DNA of 64,000 nt, taken from assembly GCA_021805725.1 (NCBI GenBank), contig JAJZEH010000037.1, positions 307,799 to 371,798 of the forward strand, written 5' to 3'. The translations under genes were made by a program, and so were the position numbers. Under the pieces are notes generated by a model that was not told where the DNA came from, ran no database searches, and saw only the letters and a list, made by a program, of their open reading frames with translations. This document shows positions 16,706 to 27,313 of the stretch, in pieces. Position 1 is the stretch's first letter; every line of letters begins with the position of its first letter. The stretch is from Pseudomonadota bacterium. GTDB taxonomy: Bacteria; Pseudomonadota; Gammaproteobacteria; Burkholderiales; Ferrovaceae.

Positions 16706-17638
16706 ATGACTCTTCTCGTTGTTGCCGAACACGACAATCTGCATCTCAAGGCCGCCACGCGCCACGTGCTGGCCGCCGCCCAGGCCATTGGTGGTGAAAT
16801 CCATGTGCTGGTGGCGGGGCACCATTGCGCTGCCGTGGCGGAAGCAGCACGCAGCCTGCCAGGCGTTACCTGCGTGATGCTTGCGCAAGGCGATGCCCTG
16901 CAGGGCCCAGGTGCTGAAAACATGGCGGATCTGGTGGTGCGCCTTGCGCGCGGCTACACGCATCTGCTTACAGCGGCGAGCGCCTCGGGCAAAAACTGGA
17001 TGCCACGGGTTGCCGCCTTGCTGGATGTGGCGCAAATCTCCGACATCGTTCGTGTGGATGCTCCAGACACCTTTACGCGTCCCATCTATGCGGGCAGCGT
17101 CTGGGCCACCGTGCGTTCTGAGGATGCCATCAAGGTCGTGACCGTACGTTCCACCGCCTTTGATGCCGTGCCGGAAACGGGTGGCGCAGCCCGCCTGGAA
17201 GTGGTGGACGCACCGGTCGACGCCGGATTGTCGCGCCGTACCGACCTCGCGCTCAGTGAGTCCAGCCGTCCCGAACTGGAAACGGCTCGAGTCGTCGTTT
17301 CCGGAGGGCGTGGTCTGGGTAGCGCCGAGCGATTCAGTGAGTTGCTGGAGCCCCTGGCGGATAAATTGAATGCGGCACTGGGGGCCTCACGGGCCGCAGT
17401 GGACTCGGGCTATGTGCCTAACGACTACCAGGTGGGGCAGACTGGGAAGATCGTGGCTCCCGACCTCTATATTGCCGTGGGCATTTCGGGTGCCATCCAG
17501 CATCTGGCCGGGATGAAGGCATCCCGGGTCATCGTGGCCATCAACAAGGATCCTGACGCCCCCATCTTTGCGGTCGCGGATTATGGGCTGGTGGGGGACC
17601 TCAACCAGGTGGTGCCGGCATTGACGGCTGCGTTGTAG
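16706..17638 (+). CDS. etfA: electron transfer flavoprotein subunit alpha
   Basis: A 310-residue protein starting ten bases after etfB (GAGGA upstream). The C-terminal FAD-binding domain is clear: [34 protein letters not shown], and [10 protein letters not shown]...YGLVGDL. The N-terminal domain matches EtfA as well. It binds the redox-active FAD of the ETF dimer. The stop lies 6 bp from the end of the convergent panD gene. Confidence 0.95.
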   Translation: MTLLVVAEHDNLHLKAATRHVLAAAQAIGGEIHVLVAGHHCAAVAEAARSLPGVTCVMLAQGDALQGPGAENMADLVVRLARGYTHLLTAASASGKNWMPRVAALLDVAQISDIVRVDAPDTFTRPIYAGSVWATVRSEDAIKVVTVRSTAFDAVPETGGAARLEVVDAPVDAGLSRRTDLALSESSRPELETARVVVSGGRGLGSAERFSELLEPLADKLNAALGASRAAVDSGYVPNDYQVGQTGKIVAPDLYIAVGISGAIQHLAGMKASRVIVAINKDPDAPIFAVADYGLVGDLNQVVPALTAAL

Positions 17639-17644
17639 GGCGCT

Positions 17645-18025
17645 TCAGACGGATTGCAGCGGAATCTTGAACCCCTGGCGCTTGATGCGATTGTTGGCAT
17701 CCACATAGACCAGCCGGGGTTCAAAGGATTCGAGTTCGGCCTCGGTGTAAGCGGCGTAAGTGGCGATGATCAGGATGTCGCCCACTTGTGCCTTGCGGGC
17801 AGCCGCGCCGTTGACGGAAATCATGCCGGAACCGCGCTGACCCCGAATGGCGTAGGTGGTAAAGCGATCGCCATTGTTGACGTTGTAAATGTCAATTTGC
17901 TGGTATTCGCGAATGTCGGCAGCATCCAGCAAGTCTTCGTCAATGGCACAGGAACCTTCGTAACCCAACTCAGACTGGGTGACGGTGACACGATGAAGTT
18001 TGGCTTTAAGCATTGTCCGTTGCAT
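17645..18025 (-). CDS. panD: aspartate 1-decarboxylase
   Basis: A 126-residue pyruvoyl enzyme that makes beta-alanine for pantothenate and CoA. Gly24-Ser25 in YEGSCAID is the self-cleavage site; Ser25 becomes the pyruvoyl group. [15 protein letters not shown] is the usual C-terminal signature. The ATG giving [13 protein letters not shown] is preferred over the internal ATG because E. coli PanD has the same M-x-R-T-M-L start. It is divergent from nadC with 147 bp between them. No panC or panB is nearby. Confidence 0.96.
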   Translation of the reverse strand: MQRTMLKAKLHRVTVTQSELGYEGSCAIDEDLLDAADIREYQQIDIYNVNNGDRFTTYAIRGQRGSGMISVNGAAARKAQVGDILIIATYAAYTEAELESFEPRLVYVDANNRIKRQGFKIPLQSV

Positions 18026-18109
18026 GGGCCTTATATCCAGGTAAGTTCATCACAGTTCTGTTGCAAGGTGAGGCAGTTTACGCAAATGTGCCGCTTCACG
18101 CCACCATTA

Positions 18110-18136
18110 TTGCATTGCAGCAGAGCGCAATATTAT
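18110..18136 (+). promoter_or_regulatory. possible sigma-70 promoter of nadCA
   Basis: TTGCAT (18110-18115) and TATTAT (18131-18136) are separated by 15 bp, shorter than the optimum, in the panD-nadC intergenic region. The proposed start of transcription would lie about 30 bp before the nadC ATG, which has AAAAGG as ribosome-binding site. The hexamer matches are moderate and the spacing is poor, so this is only a candidate. Confidence 0.3.
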
Positions 18137-18172
18137 CAGGAATTTGGACTGCTTCAATAAGAAAAGGTTTAT

Positions 18173-19030
18173 ATGGTTTTGCATAATCATTCACTCCTCC
18201 CACCAAACATTATCGAGCAGGTTACACTGGCCCTCGCCGAGGATTTGGGCAGCGGAGATCGTACGGCGGCGTTGATTCCCGAAGGGCGGTTAGCCCGTGC
18301 CACCGTCAGGGTGCGCGAGGCCGCGGTTTTATGTGGGCAACCCTGGTTTGAGGCTGTTTTTGAGCAGATCGCTTCTTCTGTCGAAATAAAATGGCATGTG
18401 AAAGAGGGCACCATGACGGCGTCCGACACGCTCGTGGCAAGCCTGTTTGGTCCGGCGCGTTCCCTGTTGACTGGAGAGCGTACGGCACTCAATTTTTTGC
18501 AGACGCTCTCTGCCGTGGCCACGCAAACCCATCGCTTCAAGCAAGCCGTAGCAGGTTGCGGGGCGCAGATCGTGGATACCCGAAAAACATTGCCGGGACT
18601 GCGGCTAGCCGAAAAGTACGCCGTGAGGGTTGGGGGCGGAACCAATCACCGGATGGGCCTTTATGATGGCATCCTGATCAAGGAAAATCACATTGCGGCC
18701 GCGGGCAGCCTTACCGTCGCAGTAAAGCAGGCTCTGGAGGCCGCGCCGCCCGGGGTCATTGTCGAGGTGGAGGTGGAGACCCTGGCACAACTGGAAGAAG
18801 CCATTGAAGCGGGTGCACCGATGATACTGCTGGACAACATGACCCTGGCCCAGCAACATCAGGCCGTGGCCTTGGGGCAGGGCCGGGCCATCCTAGAAGT
18901 GTCGGGGGGTGTAACCTTGAACACGGTGCGTGCGATTGCTCTCACCGGGGTGGATAGAATTTCCGTAGGAAGCCTCACCAAGGATATTAATGCAGTTGAT
19001 TTTTCGATGAGATTTCAATTAGATGAATAA
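18173..19030 (+). CDS. nadC: nicotinate-nucleotide diphosphorylase (quinolinate phosphoribosyltransferase)
   Basis: A 285-residue enzyme of de novo NAD synthesis that joins quinolinate and PRPP to give nicotinate mononucleotide. Recognisable family segments are [46 protein letters not shown] (substrate-binding Arg/Lys), [20 protein letters not shown] and [14 protein letters not shown] sits five bases before the ATG. The stop overlaps the nadA start by 8 bp, so the two consecutive pathway enzymes are probably co-translated. Confidence 0.95.
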   Translation: MVLHNHSLLPPNIIEQVTLALAEDLGSGDRTAALIPEGRLARATVRVREAAVLCGQPWFEAVFEQIASSVEIKWHVKEGTMTASDTLVASLFGPARSLLTGERTALNFLQTLSAVATQTHRFKQAVAGCGAQIVDTRKTLPGLRLAEKYAVRVGGGTNHRMGLYDGILIKENHIAAAGSLTVAVKQALEAAPPGVIVEVEVETLAQLEEAIEAGAPMILLDNMTLAQQHQAVALGQGRAILEVSGGVTLNTVRAIALTGVDRISVGSLTKDINAVDFSMRFQLDE

Positions 19031-20114
19031 TGTTATTGATGTTGAATATGAGCGTCCGGCCTCTTGTGACACCCGTCATATCTGGGCCCATGTTCCGGAC
19101 GATCCCAGCCCGACGCGCCGCCAGGAACTGCTGGGGCAGATTCGCACCCTGCTGCAGGCCAAAAATGCCGTACTGGTGTCCCATTACTATGTGCATCCGG
19201 ACTTGCAGGACCTTGCCGAAGCAACGGGGGGGCTGGTTGCAGATTCACTGGAAATGGCCCGCTTTGGTAAAAATCATGCGGCCGGCACACTCGTGGTTGC
19301 GGGGGTTCGCTTCATGGGAGAAACCGCCAAAATTCTCTCCAACGAAAAAACCGTGCTGATGCCCACCCTGGAAGCGGAATGTTCCCTGGATCTGGGTTGC
19401 CCGGCAGATGAATTTGCGGCCTTATGCGATCAGCATCCTGACCGCACAGTGGTGGTCTACGCCAACACGAGCGCAGCCGTGAAAGCGCGCTCGGACTGGG
19501 TGGTCACCTCAAGCTGTGCAGTGGACATCGTGCGCCACCTGCATGAGCAGGGGAAAAAGATTTTATGGGCACCGGACAAGCATCTGGGTGAGTACGTTCA
19601 GTCCCAGACTGGCGCAGACATGCTGTTGTGGCGCGGCTCCTGCGTGGTTCATGATGAATTCAAGGCCAGTGAACTGCAGGATCTCATGCGCCGGCATCCT
19701 GAAGCGAAGGTCCTGGTTCATCCCGAATCGCCTGCTGCCGTGGTGGCGTTGGCCGATGTGGTCGGATCCACGTCGGCCATTCTGAAGGCGGCCAGCACAT
19801 TGGCTGCGGGAACTTTTATCGTGGCTACGGATAATGGCATGATGCATAAACTGCGCCAGCAGAATCCCGGAAAAACCTTCATCGAAGCACCCACTGCTGG
19901 CGCCAGTGCCACCTGTAGAAGCTGCGCTCATTGTCCCTGGATGGCCATGAACGGTCTGGAAAACCTGTTGGAAGTTTTGCAGCGCGGACACAACCGCATT
20001 GAGGTTTCAACCGAACTGGCCGCAAGGGCCCAGCTTCCCATCCAGCGCATGCTGGATTTTACGGCTTCACGCGCGGGCCCCTCAGGGATTGTGCCCCAAA
20101 TCGGCGCGGCCTGA
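19023..20114 (+). CDS. nadA: quinolinate synthase A (4Fe-4S)
   Basis: A 363-residue enzyme that condenses iminoaspartate with dihydroxyacetone phosphate to quinolinate using an oxygen-sensitive 4Fe-4S cluster. Family motifs are [31 protein letters not shown], and [12 protein letters not shown] (first cluster Cys in the family). Later come [17 protein letters not shown] and [13 protein letters not shown], with the remaining conserved cysteines. It overlaps nadC by 8 bp. The 3' end overlaps the convergent P-type ATPase gene by 33 bp, the largest such overlap in the window. Confidence 0.95.
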   Translation: MNNVIDVEYERPASCDTRHIWAHVPDDPSPTRRQELLGQIRTLLQAKNAVLVSHYYVHPDLQDLAEATGGLVADSLEMARFGKNHAAGTLVVAGVRFMGETAKILSNEKTVLMPTLEAECSLDLGCPADEFAALCDQHPDRTVVVYANTSAAVKARSDWVVTSSCAVDIVRHLHEQGKKILWAPDKHLGEYVQSQTGADMLLWRGSCVVHDEFKASELQDLMRRHPEAKVLVHPESPAAVVALADVVGSTSAILKAASTLAAGTFIVATDNGMMHKLRQQNPGKTFIEAPTAGASATCRSCAHCPWMAMNGLENLLEVLQRGHNRIEVSTELAARAQLPIQRMLDFTASRAGPSGIVPQIGAA

Positions 20115-22544
20115 AGAGAGCGCGCGCGCCATCAGGCGCGCCTTGATCCAGTCATTGGGGCCCAGTGCCAGCAGGCCGGTCACGACAAAAATGAATGCGA
20201 TGTCTCCAGCCGGCAAGGATTGCATCTCGGCCAACCCGGTGAGGCCAATGCCTGCGGCAAGCAGGGCGTCGAATAGCACCGCCACCAGCAGCACGCGACT
20301 GGGGCGCGAATGCCAGAAGGCAGCGCGTTCCCTTAGGGAAAACACCGAAAAGAGCGCAAAGGACCCCAGGATTTCAAAGCCGTAAGTGAGCAAGGGGCCG
20401 CGCTCGCCCTCAAGCCCAAAGTGGGCCCAGCCATACGCGAGCAGCCCCAGGCCCTCTACCAGCATCAGCAAGCCCAGCACGGCGGCCACCTTGATCTGCG
20501 GGCCGATATTCCAGGTTTCCGGTTTTTGCGAGGGGCGCACCTGGTCGGTGGCAAGGGAAATCATCATGAAATCGTTCATGAACACCAGCAGCACGATACC
20601 CAGCAATGAAATGGCAAATTTCCCCAAGACCAGGAAAGACACCACCACAAAGCCTGCCTTGAGCAGGGTTTGGGCGACTTTGTAGAGGATCCAGGTCAGA
20701 ACCCGTTGGTAGATGGCGCGCCCTGTTTTGACAAGGGCAATGATGTTGGACAGCCCCTCGGTGGTCAACACCGCACTGGCTGCACCCTTGGCCACATCAG
20801 TGGCACCGCTGACGGCGATGCCTACCTCTGACTGGCGCAGGGCAGGAGCATCGTTGACGCCATCGCCGGTCATGCCCACGATATGCCCGGCCGTTTGCAG
20901 GTTCTGCACCACCAAAAACTTGTCTTCGGGAAACACCTCGGCAAAACCATCTACCGATTCGGTCAGTGCGGTGGCCTGTGCGGCCGCCCTACTTTGCAGA
21001 GTGCGCAATTCCGGTGCGCGCACGATTTGCGCAAGACCCAGCTGCCGGGCCACTTCGCTGGCCACGGGCAGAGCATCCCCCGTGAGCATTTTGACGCTGA
21101 TGCCCAGATCGCGCAGTTGTGCAATGAGTTGCCGTGAATCCGGGCGTGGAGGGTCATATAGCGTCACGAGCCCCAACAATTTCAAGGAGCCTCCATTCTT
21201 GGCACAGGCCACGGCCAGGGTACGTCTGCCTTGTGCTGCTTGCTGATCTGCCTGCAATTCGAGCTGCGCCATGGAATCTTCATCCAGGCCAGCTGCTTCG
21301 CCTACTGTGCGTAGTGCACCCTTGATGCAGCGCAGTTGCTGTCCATTTATTTCGATTACGGCTTCCGTGCGGCGCGTTGCTGCAGAGAAGGGAGAGAAAG
21401 ACAACACACGACAGGGCTCAGAGGGCAGGGCGCGCGCGCTTGCGGCAAGCAGGATCGCCAGATCGATGGGGTCGTTGTTGGCCTCATTGGAGGCCCAGCG
21501 CCCCGCCTGAAGCAATTCTGTATCGGTAATTCCGGGCTGCGGCATCACCTGCGCCACGGAGAGCTGATTGCGCGTCAGGGTGCCCGTTTTGTCGGCACAA
21601 AGCACGTCCATGGTGGCAGCATCCTCCACGGCACTGAGTTGGGTGATCAACACGCCCTGACGGGTCAATTCCAGAGACCCCAGGGCCATGCTGACGGTAA
21701 ACATGACTGGCAATGCCACGGGCACGGCATTCATCAGGATAGCCAGTGCAACCGGCAGGACGCGTAACAAGGGCAGCCCCTCGAGGAATGCCACGAGGAG
21801 CGTCGCGAAGACCAGCAGGCTGACCAGGATCACGAGCCAGCGTACAACGCGCGCAATGACCTTTTCCACGTGCAACTGCGGGTGCGCGGTTTCCACGAGT
21901 TGTGTGGTTCGCCCAAACCATGTGGCGGCTCCCGTGGATACAACAATAGCTGTGGCTTCTCCCTGTCTCACGACGGAACCTGAGTACAGGTCGGCATTCG
22001 CCGATTTTTCCACCTCATGGGATTCGCCGGTCAAGGCGGACTGGTCCACCTGTAAAACGCCCTCAATGATCTGCAGGTCGGCGGGAACAAAGTCCCCAGC
22101 CCGGATCCGGATCACGTCACCTTTAACCAGATCCCGGGCTGACAGGGTTTGCCAGGCACCTTCGCGCAACACTCGGGTCATGACCTGAAGTTGGCTGCGC
22201 AGTGCGGCTACGGCAGCACTGGCGCGCTGCTCCTGGGCAAATCCCAAAACTGCGTTGACCACCAGCAGCACCAGGGCAATCCACATGTCGAGGCTTTTGT
22301 GGATGATGAACGAAAGAATGGCAATAAGCTCGATCATCCATGCGGAGAGGTTCCAGAACTTTTTGGCGAAGCTCTGCAGGGGATGGCGTTTTTTTTCGGG
22401 GATTTCGTTGGGTCCCTCGCGCTGCAATCGCAGCGCTGCCTCTTTGTGCGACAGCCCAACATCACCACGGGATTGCAGCGCGGCAAGCCTTTCTGTAGCC
22501 GTGGTGGCCGGTTGTGATTCCTGGAGATTTTCTGAAATCGTCAT
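20082..22544 (-). CDS. P-type ATPase, plasma-membrane proton-pump (P3A) type
   Basis: 820 residues from the ATG at 22544; the frame extends seven codons up to a TTG. Neither start has a strong ribosome-binding site. The phosphorylation site is Asp318 in [15 protein letters not shown] (actuator) and [12 protein letters not shown] (hinge) are present. Loss of a CPC or heavy-metal-binding domain, the short length, and N-terminal GPNEIPEKK match archaeal/fungal-type proton ATPases rather than Ca, Mg or Cu pumps. It would extrude protons across the inner membrane, a trait common in acid-exposed bacteria. It lies between nadA and nadB but on the nadB strand, 112 bp from the nadB stop. Confidence 0.83.
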   Translation of the reverse strand: MTISENLQESQPATTATERLAALQSRGDVGLSHKEAALRLQREGPNEIPEKKRHPLQSFAKKFWNLSAWMIELIAILSFIIHKSLDMWIALVLLVVNAVLGFAQEQRASAAVAALRSQLQVMTRVLREGAWQTLSARDLVKGDVIRIRAGDFVPADLQIIEGVLQVDQSALTGESHEVEKSANADLYSGSVVRQGEATAIVVSTGAATWFGRTTQLVETAHPQLHVEKVIARVVRWLVILVSLLVFATLLVAFLEGLPLLRVLPVALAILMNAVPVALPVMFTVSMALGSLELTRQGVLITQLSAVEDAATMDVLCADKTGTLTRNQLSVAQVMPQPGITDTELLQAGRWASNEANNDPIDLAILLAASARALPSEPCRVLSFSPFSAATRRTEAVIEINGQQLRCIKGALRTVGEAAGLDEDSMAQLELQADQQAAQGRRTLAVACAKNGGSLKLLGLVTLYDPPRPDSRQLIAQLRDLGISVKMLTGDALPVASEVARQLGLAQIVRAPELRTLQSRAAAQATALTESVDGFAEVFPEDKFLVVQNLQTAGHIVGMTGDGVNDAPALRQSEVGIAVSGATDVAKGAASAVLTTEGLSNIIALVKTGRAIYQRVLTWILYKVAQTLLKAGFVVVSFLVLGKFAISLLGIVLLVFMNDFMMISLATDQVRPSQKPETWNIGPQIKVAAVLGLLMLVEGLGLLAYGWAHFGLEGERGPLLTYGFEILGSFALFSVFSLRERAAFWHSRPSRVLLVAVLFDALLAAGIGLTGLAEMQSLPAGDIAFIFVVTGLLALGPNDWIKARLMARALSSGRADLGHNP

Positions 22545-22656
22545 GGCAAGGTGGCAGGCCGGCAAGAGGCAAGAGAATGGTCTGGACTATACCCCAAGGA
22601 TACGAAACCGCTTTCGGGAAAGCGTAACAAATCGTGCCTCAAGCCTCCGGGAAAGA

Positions 22657-24237
22657 TCAGATGCCTGAGTTGGGCATGCCCGGGCAGATGGTGGGTTCGG
22701 CCTTGTCCAGCGTGAAGGGATAATCGCGGCTAAAGTGCAGGCCGCGACTTTCATGGCGCGATTGAGCGGAGCGGACGATCAGGTCAGAAACCATGACGAG
22801 ATTGCGTAATTCCAGTAGATCCCGACTCACGTGAAAGTTGGCATAGAACTCGCGGATTTCTTCGGACAACAGCTTCAGTCGGTGAGCAGCCCGCTCGAGG
22901 CGCTTGTCGGTACGTACAATGCCAACATAGTCCCACATGAAGCGCCGCAACTCATCCCAATTATGGGAAATCACCACTTCCTCATCGGCATCCGTGACCT
23001 GGCTGCTGTCCCAGTCCGGCAATTGCGAGGCGGGGAAGGAGGGGTGCGCCAGGATGTCCTGACTTGCAGCAGTCGCCATGACCACACATTCCAGCAGGGA
23101 GTTGCTGGCGAGCCGGTTGGCACCGTGCAGGCCGGTATAGGCCGTTTCGCCGATGGCGTACAGGCAGTCCAGATCGGTTCGTCCCGAAAGGTCCGTTACT
23201 ACACCGCCACAGGTGTAATGGGCTGCAGGAACGACTGGAATGGGATCGCGCGCCATGTCGATGCCCAGGTCCATGCAGCGTTGGTAGATGGTCGGAAAAT
23301 GTTCGCGAATGAAGGCTTCACCCTTCTGGGTGATGTCGAGATAAACGCAATCGATGCCATGCCGTTTCATTTCATAGTCAATGGCACGCGCAACGATATC
23401 ACGCGGCGCAAGCTCGGCACGCGGGTCGTGGGCCGGCATGAAACGTGTTCCGTCGGGCAGGCAAAGAAGGCCACCTTCGCCGCGGACCGCTTCGGAGATG
23501 AGAAATGATTTTGCATGAGGGTGATACAGGCAAGTTGGGTGGAACTGGATGAATTCCATGTTGCCCACCCGGCATCCGGCACGCCAGGCCGCGGCAATGC
23601 CGTCCCCGGTGGCAGTATCCGGGTTGGTGGTGTAGAGGTAGACTTTGCCCGCTCCGCCAGTAGCCAGCAGGATATGCCCGGCAGAGAAGGTTTCCACCTC
23701 GCCGGTCAATTCGTTTAGTGCATACAATCCCAGGCAACGCCTGCCGATTTGCTTCAACTTGCCGGTGGTGATGAGGTCCACCAGCATGTAATGGTCAAAA
23801 AGGGTGATGTTGGGGTGCGCTTTCATTTTGGGGTAGAGCTGGTTCTGGACTGCGGCTCCCGTGGCATCGGCAGCGTGCACGATGCGGCGGTGCGTATGCC
23901 CCCCCTCCCGGGTCAGGTGGAGATGTCCTTCCTCCAGCGTGAAGGGCACGCCTTGAGCGCTCAGCCAACCAATGGCAGCGGGCGCGTGTTCCACGATGAA
24001 GCGCGTCGTAGCAGGCTCGCACAAGCCCGCTCCGGCATTGAGCGTGTCTTCAATATGGGAATCGAAACTGTCGTCTGTGCCAACCACTGCGGCAATGCCC
24101 CCCTGGGCCCAGCCGCTGGCACCATCCTCCAGGGAGCGCTTGGTCAAAACGGCCACCTTGCAATGTTCGGCAAGGCGCAACGCAGCCGTAGCGCCGGCAA
24201 GTCCGCTACCAATCACGATGACATCAAAGGTCTTCAG
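22657..24237 (-). CDS. nadB: L-aspartate oxidase, probable CTG start
   Basis: A flavoprotein that oxidises aspartate to iminoaspartate for NadA. FAD-binding TFDVIVIGSGLAGATAA, GWAQGGIAAVVG, HAADATGAAV, LATGGAGKVY, TCGGVVTDLSGRTD and GLHGANRLASNSLLECV match NadB. The only in-frame ATG/GTG/TTG available at the 5' end is a GTG at 24216, which would cut off the first beta strand of the FAD fold. The CTG at 24237 restores MKTFDVIVIGSG (526 residues) and has GGAG seven bases upstream. An in-frame stop lies a little further up. CTG initiation or a one-base frameshift are the explanations. It completes the nadC-nadA pathway set. Confidence 0.88.
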   Translation of the reverse strand: MKTFDVIVIGSGLAGATAALRLAEHCKVAVLTKRSLEDGASGWAQGGIAAVVGTDDSFDSHIEDTLNAGAGLCEPATTRFIVEHAPAAIGWLSAQGVPFTLEEGHLHLTREGGHTHRRIVHAADATGAAVQNQLYPKMKAHPNITLFDHYMLVDLITTGKLKQIGRRCLGLYALNELTGEVETFSAGHILLATGGAGKVYLYTTNPDTATGDGIAAAWRAGCRVGNMEFIQFHPTCLYHPHAKSFLISEAVRGEGGLLCLPDGTRFMPAHDPRAELAPRDIVARAIDYEMKRHGIDCVYLDITQKGEAFIREHFPTIYQRCMDLGIDMARDPIPVVPAAHYTCGGVVTDLSGRTDLDCLYAIGETAYTGLHGANRLASNSLLECVVMATAASQDILAHPSFPASQLPDWDSSQVTDADEEVVISHNWDELRRFMWDYVGIVRTDKRLERAAHRLKLLSEEIREFYANFHVSRDLLELRNLVMVSDLIVRSAQSRHESRGLHFSRDYPFTLDKAEPTICPGMPNSGI

Positions 24238-24437
24238 AAAACAGCTCCAGAAATGGATAGGTTCATCATCAGCCGCAAGTATGCTTTGCTATGCGCATTG
24301 TCACAAGTCCATAAAGCGGGCTCACCATAAAACCTGACAAAAACACAAACAAAAACATAGTTGTATCAATTAATATCAGCGCCGGGCTCCACAAAAAGAG
24401 ACGGGATGAAATTATCGGCGTAATTCGGATCTGGACA

Positions 24438-25166
24438 ATGACAACATCCGTATTGATTCTGGAAGATGATTTGCAACTGGTTCGGTTTTTCAGGCACATC
24501 TTAAGTCGCGAGGGATTTGAGCCCATTCATTGCAGGGATGTGGCCCTTGCGAAATCCCTGATACACCAGTCGCGATTTGAATTGGCATTGGTAGACGTGG
24601 TATTGGGGCAGGAGGATAACGGCCTTGATTTTGTGCGCTATGCCCGGGAGGCCCGCCCTGAAATGGGTATCATGGTCATCAGTGGAAAATCCACGCCGCT
24701 GGATCGGATTCTGGGCATCCAGATGGGCGCGGACGATTATCTGGCCAAGCCCCTGGATATGCGTGAGTTGGTGGCCCGGGCCAAACGCCTGTTACAACGA
24801 CTGCGTGGCCGTTATCCGTCGAAAAACGAGGTGTTGGTCAGGTTTTCCGGATTCATCCTGGACAAGAAGCGCAGAAGCTTATGCACCCGCGAGGGAACGC
24901 CGATTGCCTTGACCAGCCGTGAGTTTGATTTGCTCGTGTGCCTGACCGAAAGCGGCAACCACGTCGTGGGCCGGGACGTCATTGCCAGCATGGTTTGCGG
25001 CCGCACGTGGAGCACGCAGGACCGATCGGTGGACGTGATGGTATCCGGGTTGCGTTGCAAATTGCGCAAGTTTCACTCCGGTGAAATCCTGATCAAATCG
25101 GTGCGGGGGCAGGGGTACTGCTTTGGCAGTGTGGTTGAGCCGATTTGCTTGATGCCGCAGGCCTAA
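24438..25166 (+). CDS. OmpR/PhoB-type response regulator, orphan
   Basis: A 242-residue two-domain regulator. The receiver has the acidic pair EDD near residue 9, phospho-acceptor Asp53 in LALVDVVLG, the Ser of VISGK and Lys in YLAKPLD. The winged-helix output domain shows [12 protein letters not shown] and [16 protein letters not shown]. No histidine kinase is encoded next to it, so its partner must be elsewhere. Its stop overlaps the end of the convergent rmlA gene by four bases. Targets cannot be predicted. Confidence 0.88.
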   Translation: MTTSVLILEDDLQLVRFFRHILSREGFEPIHCRDVALAKSLIHQSRFELALVDVVLGQEDNGLDFVRYAREARPEMGIMVISGKSTPLDRILGIQMGADDYLAKPLDMRELVARAKRLLQRLRGRYPSKNEVLVRFSGFILDKKRRSLCTREGTPIALTSREFDLLVCLTESGNHVVGRDVIASMVCGRTWSTQDRSVDVMVSGLRCKLRKFHSGEILIKSVRGQGYCFGSVVEPICLMPQA

Positions 25167-26041
25167 AACAGCTGCTCGTTCAGGATGCGGTACAGATACT
25201 GGCCATAGCCGTTGTTCTTCATGCGCTCTGCCAGTTCCTCAACGTCTGCGGCAGAGATCATGCCCTTGCGATAGGCAATCTCTTCGGGGCAGGCAATTTT
25301 AAGCCCCTGCCGTTTTTCCACAGTCTGTATGTATTGTGCCGCTTCAAGGAGGGATTCGTGGGTGCCGGTATCCAGCCAGGCAAAACCACGCCCCATCAAT
25401 TCCACGTGTAACTGCTTCTGCTCCAGATAGCAGCGGTTGAGGTCGGTGATTTCAAGTTCGCCGCGCGGGGAGGGCTTAAGGCTCTGCGCAAGGTCACACA
25501 CCTGATTATCGTAGAAGTAAAGGCCCGTCACTGCATAGCGTGAACGGGGCTGCCTGGGCTTTTCTTCCAGGCTGATGACGCGTCCAGTGGCATCGAATTC
25601 GGCCACGCCATAGCGTTCGGGGTCGGTGACGGCGTAGGCAAAAATGGTCGCACCATCCGCATGTTGCTGTGCGCGGTCGAGCATGCCGGAAAAATCGTGC
25701 CCATAGAAGATGTTGTCGCCCAGGACCAGGGCGCTGGGATCATTTCCTATGAAAGATTTCCCGATGATGAAAGCCTGCGCCAGACCTTCTGGATTGGGCT
25801 GCACTGCGTATTGAATGGAAATGCCCCATTGCGCGCCATCACCCAACAATTGCTGGAAGCGCGGGGTGTCCTGCGGGGTTGAAATCACCAGAATGTCGCG
25901 TATTCCTGCCAGCATGAGCGTGCTGAGCGGGTAATAGATCATGGGTTTGTCATAGACAGGCAGCAGTTGCTTCGAGACGACCTGGGTGACCGGATAGAGG
26001 CGGGTACCTGAACCTCCGGCCAAAATAATGCCTTTTCTCAT
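25163..26041 (-). CDS. rmlA: glucose-1-phosphate thymidylyltransferase
   Basis: 292 residues from the ATG at 26041, which overlaps the rmlB stop as ATGA; an upstream in-frame extension is ignored because it lies inside rmlB. The N-terminal [17 protein letters not shown] is the nucleotide-binding signature, followed by [30 protein letters not shown] and FAWLDTGTH. It makes dTDP-glucose, the first step to dTDP-L-rhamnose or related sugars for surface polysaccharide. The rmlC and rmlD genes are not in the window. Confidence 0.95.
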   Translation of the reverse strand: MRKGIILAGGSGTRLYPVTQVVSKQLLPVYDKPMIYYPLSTLMLAGIRDILVISTPQDTPRFQQLLGDGAQWGISIQYAVQPNPEGLAQAFIIGKSFIGNDPSALVLGDNIFYGHDFSGMLDRAQQHADGATIFAYAVTDPERYGVAEFDATGRVISLEEKPRQPRSRYAVTGLYFYDNQVCDLAQSLKPSPRGELEITDLNRCYLEQKQLHVELMGRGFAWLDTGTHESLLEAAQYIQTVEKRQGLKIACPEEIAYRKGMISAADVEELAERMKNNGYGQYLYRILNEQLF

Positions 26042-27108
26042 GAAGGACTCCGCTCCACGTAATTCTTCTCGATCCACTCGCGATAAGCACCGCTTGTGAT
26101 GCGTTGTGTCCACTCGGGATGGTGCAGGTACCACTTGATGGTTTTTTCCAGTCCGGACTCGAAAGTTTCTGCCGGCGACCAGCCCAATTCGCTGCGGATT
26201 TTACGGGCATCGATGGCATAACGCCGGTCATGGCCTGGGCGATCCTTGACGAACTGGATCAAGGTGTCATAGCTGCCAATGGCGCTGTTGGGGTGCAGAT
26301 GGTCCAGGGCCGCGCAAAGCGCGTGCACCACCTCGAGGTTGGTGCGCTCACTTTGACCGCCAACATTGTATGTCTCGCCCAGCCGTCCGGCCTCAAGGAC
26401 GCGCCTGATGGCGCTGCAATGGTCCGTCACGTATAACCAGTCGCGCACGTTCTTCCCGTCTCCGTAGACCGGCAAGGGCTTGCCGAGCAGTGCATTGTGG
26501 ATCATGAGCGGAATCAGCTTTTCAGGAAACTGGTACGGGCCATAATTGTTGGAACAATTGGTGGTGAGTACCGGAAGCCCATAAGTGTGGTGCCAGGCCC
26601 GTACCAGGTGGTCCGAAGCGGCTTTCGAGGCCGAATAGGGGCTGTTGGGCGCATAGGGCGTGGTTTCCGAAAAGGCCGGAGCGGTGGCATTCAGAGAACC
26701 ATACACTTCGTCTGTGGACACATGCAGGAAGCGAAAGGCCGATTGGGCGGTGCCATCAAGTTCGCTCCAGTAGGCACGGACTGACTCGAGCAAATGAAAC
26801 GTGCCCATTACATTGGTTTCGATGAAATCCGCGGGGCCGTGGATCGAGCGGTCCACATGGCTTTCCGCGGCAAAATTGATGATGGCTCGCGGCTTGTGAG
26901 TGCGAAGAAGGCTTCGGACGAGACCCTGGTCACCGATATCGCCTTTGACGAGATGGTGCTGGCGGGCATGCTCGATGGCGGCAAGATTGTCAGGATTGCC
27001 TGCGTAGGTCAGTTTATCGAGCGTCACTACGGGCTCATCGCAGCACGCAAGCCAGTCGAGCACGAAGTTGGACCCAATGAATCCGGCGCCACCAGTGACG
27101 ATGATCAT
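26038..27108 (-). CDS. rmlB: dTDP-glucose 4,6-dehydratase
   Basis: A 356-residue short-chain dehydrogenase/reductase-type enzyme. It has the NAD-binding [11 protein letters not shown] at the N-terminus, [12 protein letters not shown], the STDEVYG segment, and [10 protein letters not shown] with the catalytic Tyr-x-x-x-Lys. It produces dTDP-4-keto-6-deoxyglucose. It is translationally coupled to rmlA. The pair may supply activated deoxysugars to envelope glycosyltransferases, perhaps including the GT87-type proteins at the end of the window, though no direct link is shown. Confidence 0.95.
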   Translation of the reverse strand: MIIVTGGAGFIGSNFVLDWLACCDEPVVTLDKLTYAGNPDNLAAIEHARQHHLVKGDIGDQGLVRSLLRTHKPRAIINFAAESHVDRSIHGPADFIETNVMGTFHLLESVRAYWSELDGTAQSAFRFLHVSTDEVYGSLNATAPAFSETTPYAPNSPYSASKAASDHLVRAWHHTYGLPVLTTNCSNNYGPYQFPEKLIPLMIHNALLGKPLPVYGDGKNVRDWLYVTDHCSAIRRVLEAGRLGETYNVGGQSERTNLEVVHALCAALDHLHPNSAIGSYDTLIQFVKDRPGHDRRYAIDARKIRSELGWSPAETFESGLEKTIKWYLHHPEWTQRITSGAYREWIEKNYVERSPS

Positions 27109-27258
27109 AGTTCTGTTATGTAGTTGCCGAGGAAGGATGGAAGTCCCGAATCATATCAGGTTCAGGCGCCAGCCTGCGATGCCGCACAGCCTCGACGGGC
27201 ATGATGCCGACCATGCAAACTGCGTATAATGTATATTATGTTAAATTATGTGCGCGAA

Positions 27259-27280
27259 AGAAACCCCGCCTCGGCGGGGT
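27259..27280 (-). terminator. rho-independent terminator after the glycine-zipper lipoprotein gene
   Basis: On the minus strand the sequence folds into an 8-bp perfect GC-rich stem, ACCCCGCC paired with GGCGGGGT (27263-27270 with 27273-27280) around a two-base centre, followed by TTTCTTT. It lies about 35 bp after the stop of the lipoprotein gene, which is where its transcript should end. The two-base centre means the top pairs probably open to form the loop. Confidence 0.75.
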
Positions 27281-27313
27281 CCCTGAAAACGCGTCACTAC
27301 CCTTCTTGCAAGA

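Noticed and set aside
27225..27239. TATAAT and an ATAAT...ATTAT repeat between rmlB and the lipoprotein terminator
   Set aside because: There is no -35 element at a suitable distance on the plus strand and no plus-strand gene to serve; on the minus strand a promoter for rmlB is possible but cannot be placed.
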